NCBI GenBank assembly: GCA_015492875.1
Contig: WGEI01000329.1
Coordinates: 1 to 5,352, forward strand
Length of the DNA stretch: 5,352 nucleotides
Direction of reading: 5' to 3'
Source: Anaerolineae bacterium
GTDB taxonomy: Bacteria; Chloroflexota; Anaerolineae; Aggregatilineales; Phototrophicaceae
A program made the translations under genes and the position numbers. This document shows, piece by piece, positions 5,170 to 5,352 of the stretch (positions are counted from its first letter, which is position 1; each line of letters opens with the position of its first letter). Below the pieces are notes generated by a model. The model saw only the letters and a program-made list of their open reading frames with translations, had not been told where the DNA came from and searched no databases.

Positions 5170-5352
5170 TTACCCGCCATAGGGTGTATCGGCATAGTTA
5201 TCTGGGTCAGGCGGTAAATTGTAGACCGTATCGCCAAATTGGTCAGAGAGATAGTTCAAGATGCTGAAATGTGTCAGATTGCCGATGATGTGGCCATTCT
5301 CTTGCACAATCGGTACATTGCGAAAGCGCCCTTCCTCCATTATCCGCAGCGC
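5170..5352 (-). CDS. CBS-domain protein, C-terminal fragment
   Basis: Only the last 60 residues lie in the window; the start is beyond the right edge. The visible part is the second half of a CBS motif: RNVPIVQENGHIIGNLTHFS (residues 11-30 of the fragment) has the usual pattern of a conserved 'R-x-V-P-I-V', a turn with Gly, then 'I-I-G-x-L-T' and a helix (ILNYLSDQF). It ends in a Pro/Tyr-rich tail, VYNLPPDPDNYADTPYGG. CBS pairs bind adenosine nucleotides such as AMP, ATP or S-adenosylmethionine and act as energy-sensing regulatory modules, alone or fused to enzymes, channels or transporters. Which type this is cannot be told from the fragment. It points the same way as korA, 163 bp upstream of the korA start, with a hairpin between them. 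Confidence 0.8.
   Translation of the reverse strand, partial: ALRIMEEGRFRNVPIVQENGHIIGNLTHFSILNYLSDQFGDTVYNLPPDPDNYADTPYGG

Noticed and set aside
5332..5352. TTATCCGCA at 5340-5348 as a second DnaA-box-like site.
   Set aside because: It has one mismatch from consensus but lies inside the CBS coding sequence, far from dnaA, and is expected by chance in a window this size.

Overview
The window looks like ordinary chromosomal DNA from a free-living bacterium, most probably a member of the Chloroflexota (Anaerolineae-like). That placement is an inference from protein style: the N-terminal domain of DnaA, the secreted PPC-type protein with 'EDDDSGEG' loops, the gamma-alpha fused 2-oxoacid:ferredoxin oxidoreductase subunit, and a CBS protein ending in a 'YNLPPDPDNY' tail. 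No mobile element, tRNA, rRNA or CRISPR array was seen.

Layout. Positions 1-583 hold no convincing gene. The stretch is AT-rich on the left and contains a good rightward sigma-70-type promoter (329-357), a 12-bp perfect palindrome and two copies of a 10-bp direct repeat just upstream of it, a possible leftward promoter (161-188), and a leader of about 220 nt with several small hairpins and one near-consensus DnaA box. Positions 584-1975 (+) encode a complete DnaA replication initiator from a GTG start. It converges on a leftward gene, and the 93-bp gap between them carries a perfect 10-bp-stem terminator. Positions 2069-3073 (-) encode a secreted protein of three PPC-like beta modules. Positions 3130-5007 (-) encode the alpha subunit (gamma-alpha fusion) of a 2-oxoacid (probably 2-oxoglutarate):ferredoxin oxidoreductase. 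The 162-bp gap at 5008-5169 contains a terminator-like hairpin, and 5170-5352 (-) is the C-terminal end of a CBS-domain protein that continues past the window edge.

How the genes relate. DnaA stands alone: dnaN does not follow it, and its promoter region may be shared with a divergent gene to the left. The three leftward genes read CBS protein, korA, PPC protein. A hairpin separates the first two, while korA and the PPC gene are only 56 bp apart with no visible terminator, so they may share a transcript. The expected beta subunit gene (korB), which binds thiamine diphosphate and the Fe-S cluster, is on neither side of korA within the window.

The points most worth a second look are the altered DnaA-box recognition motif in DnaA domain IV (one residue shorter, with Asp replaced by Thr and Pro by Ser at base-contact positions), the repeat and palindrome arrangement upstream of dnaA, and the missing korB. 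I found no convincing evidence of a wholly new biological system.
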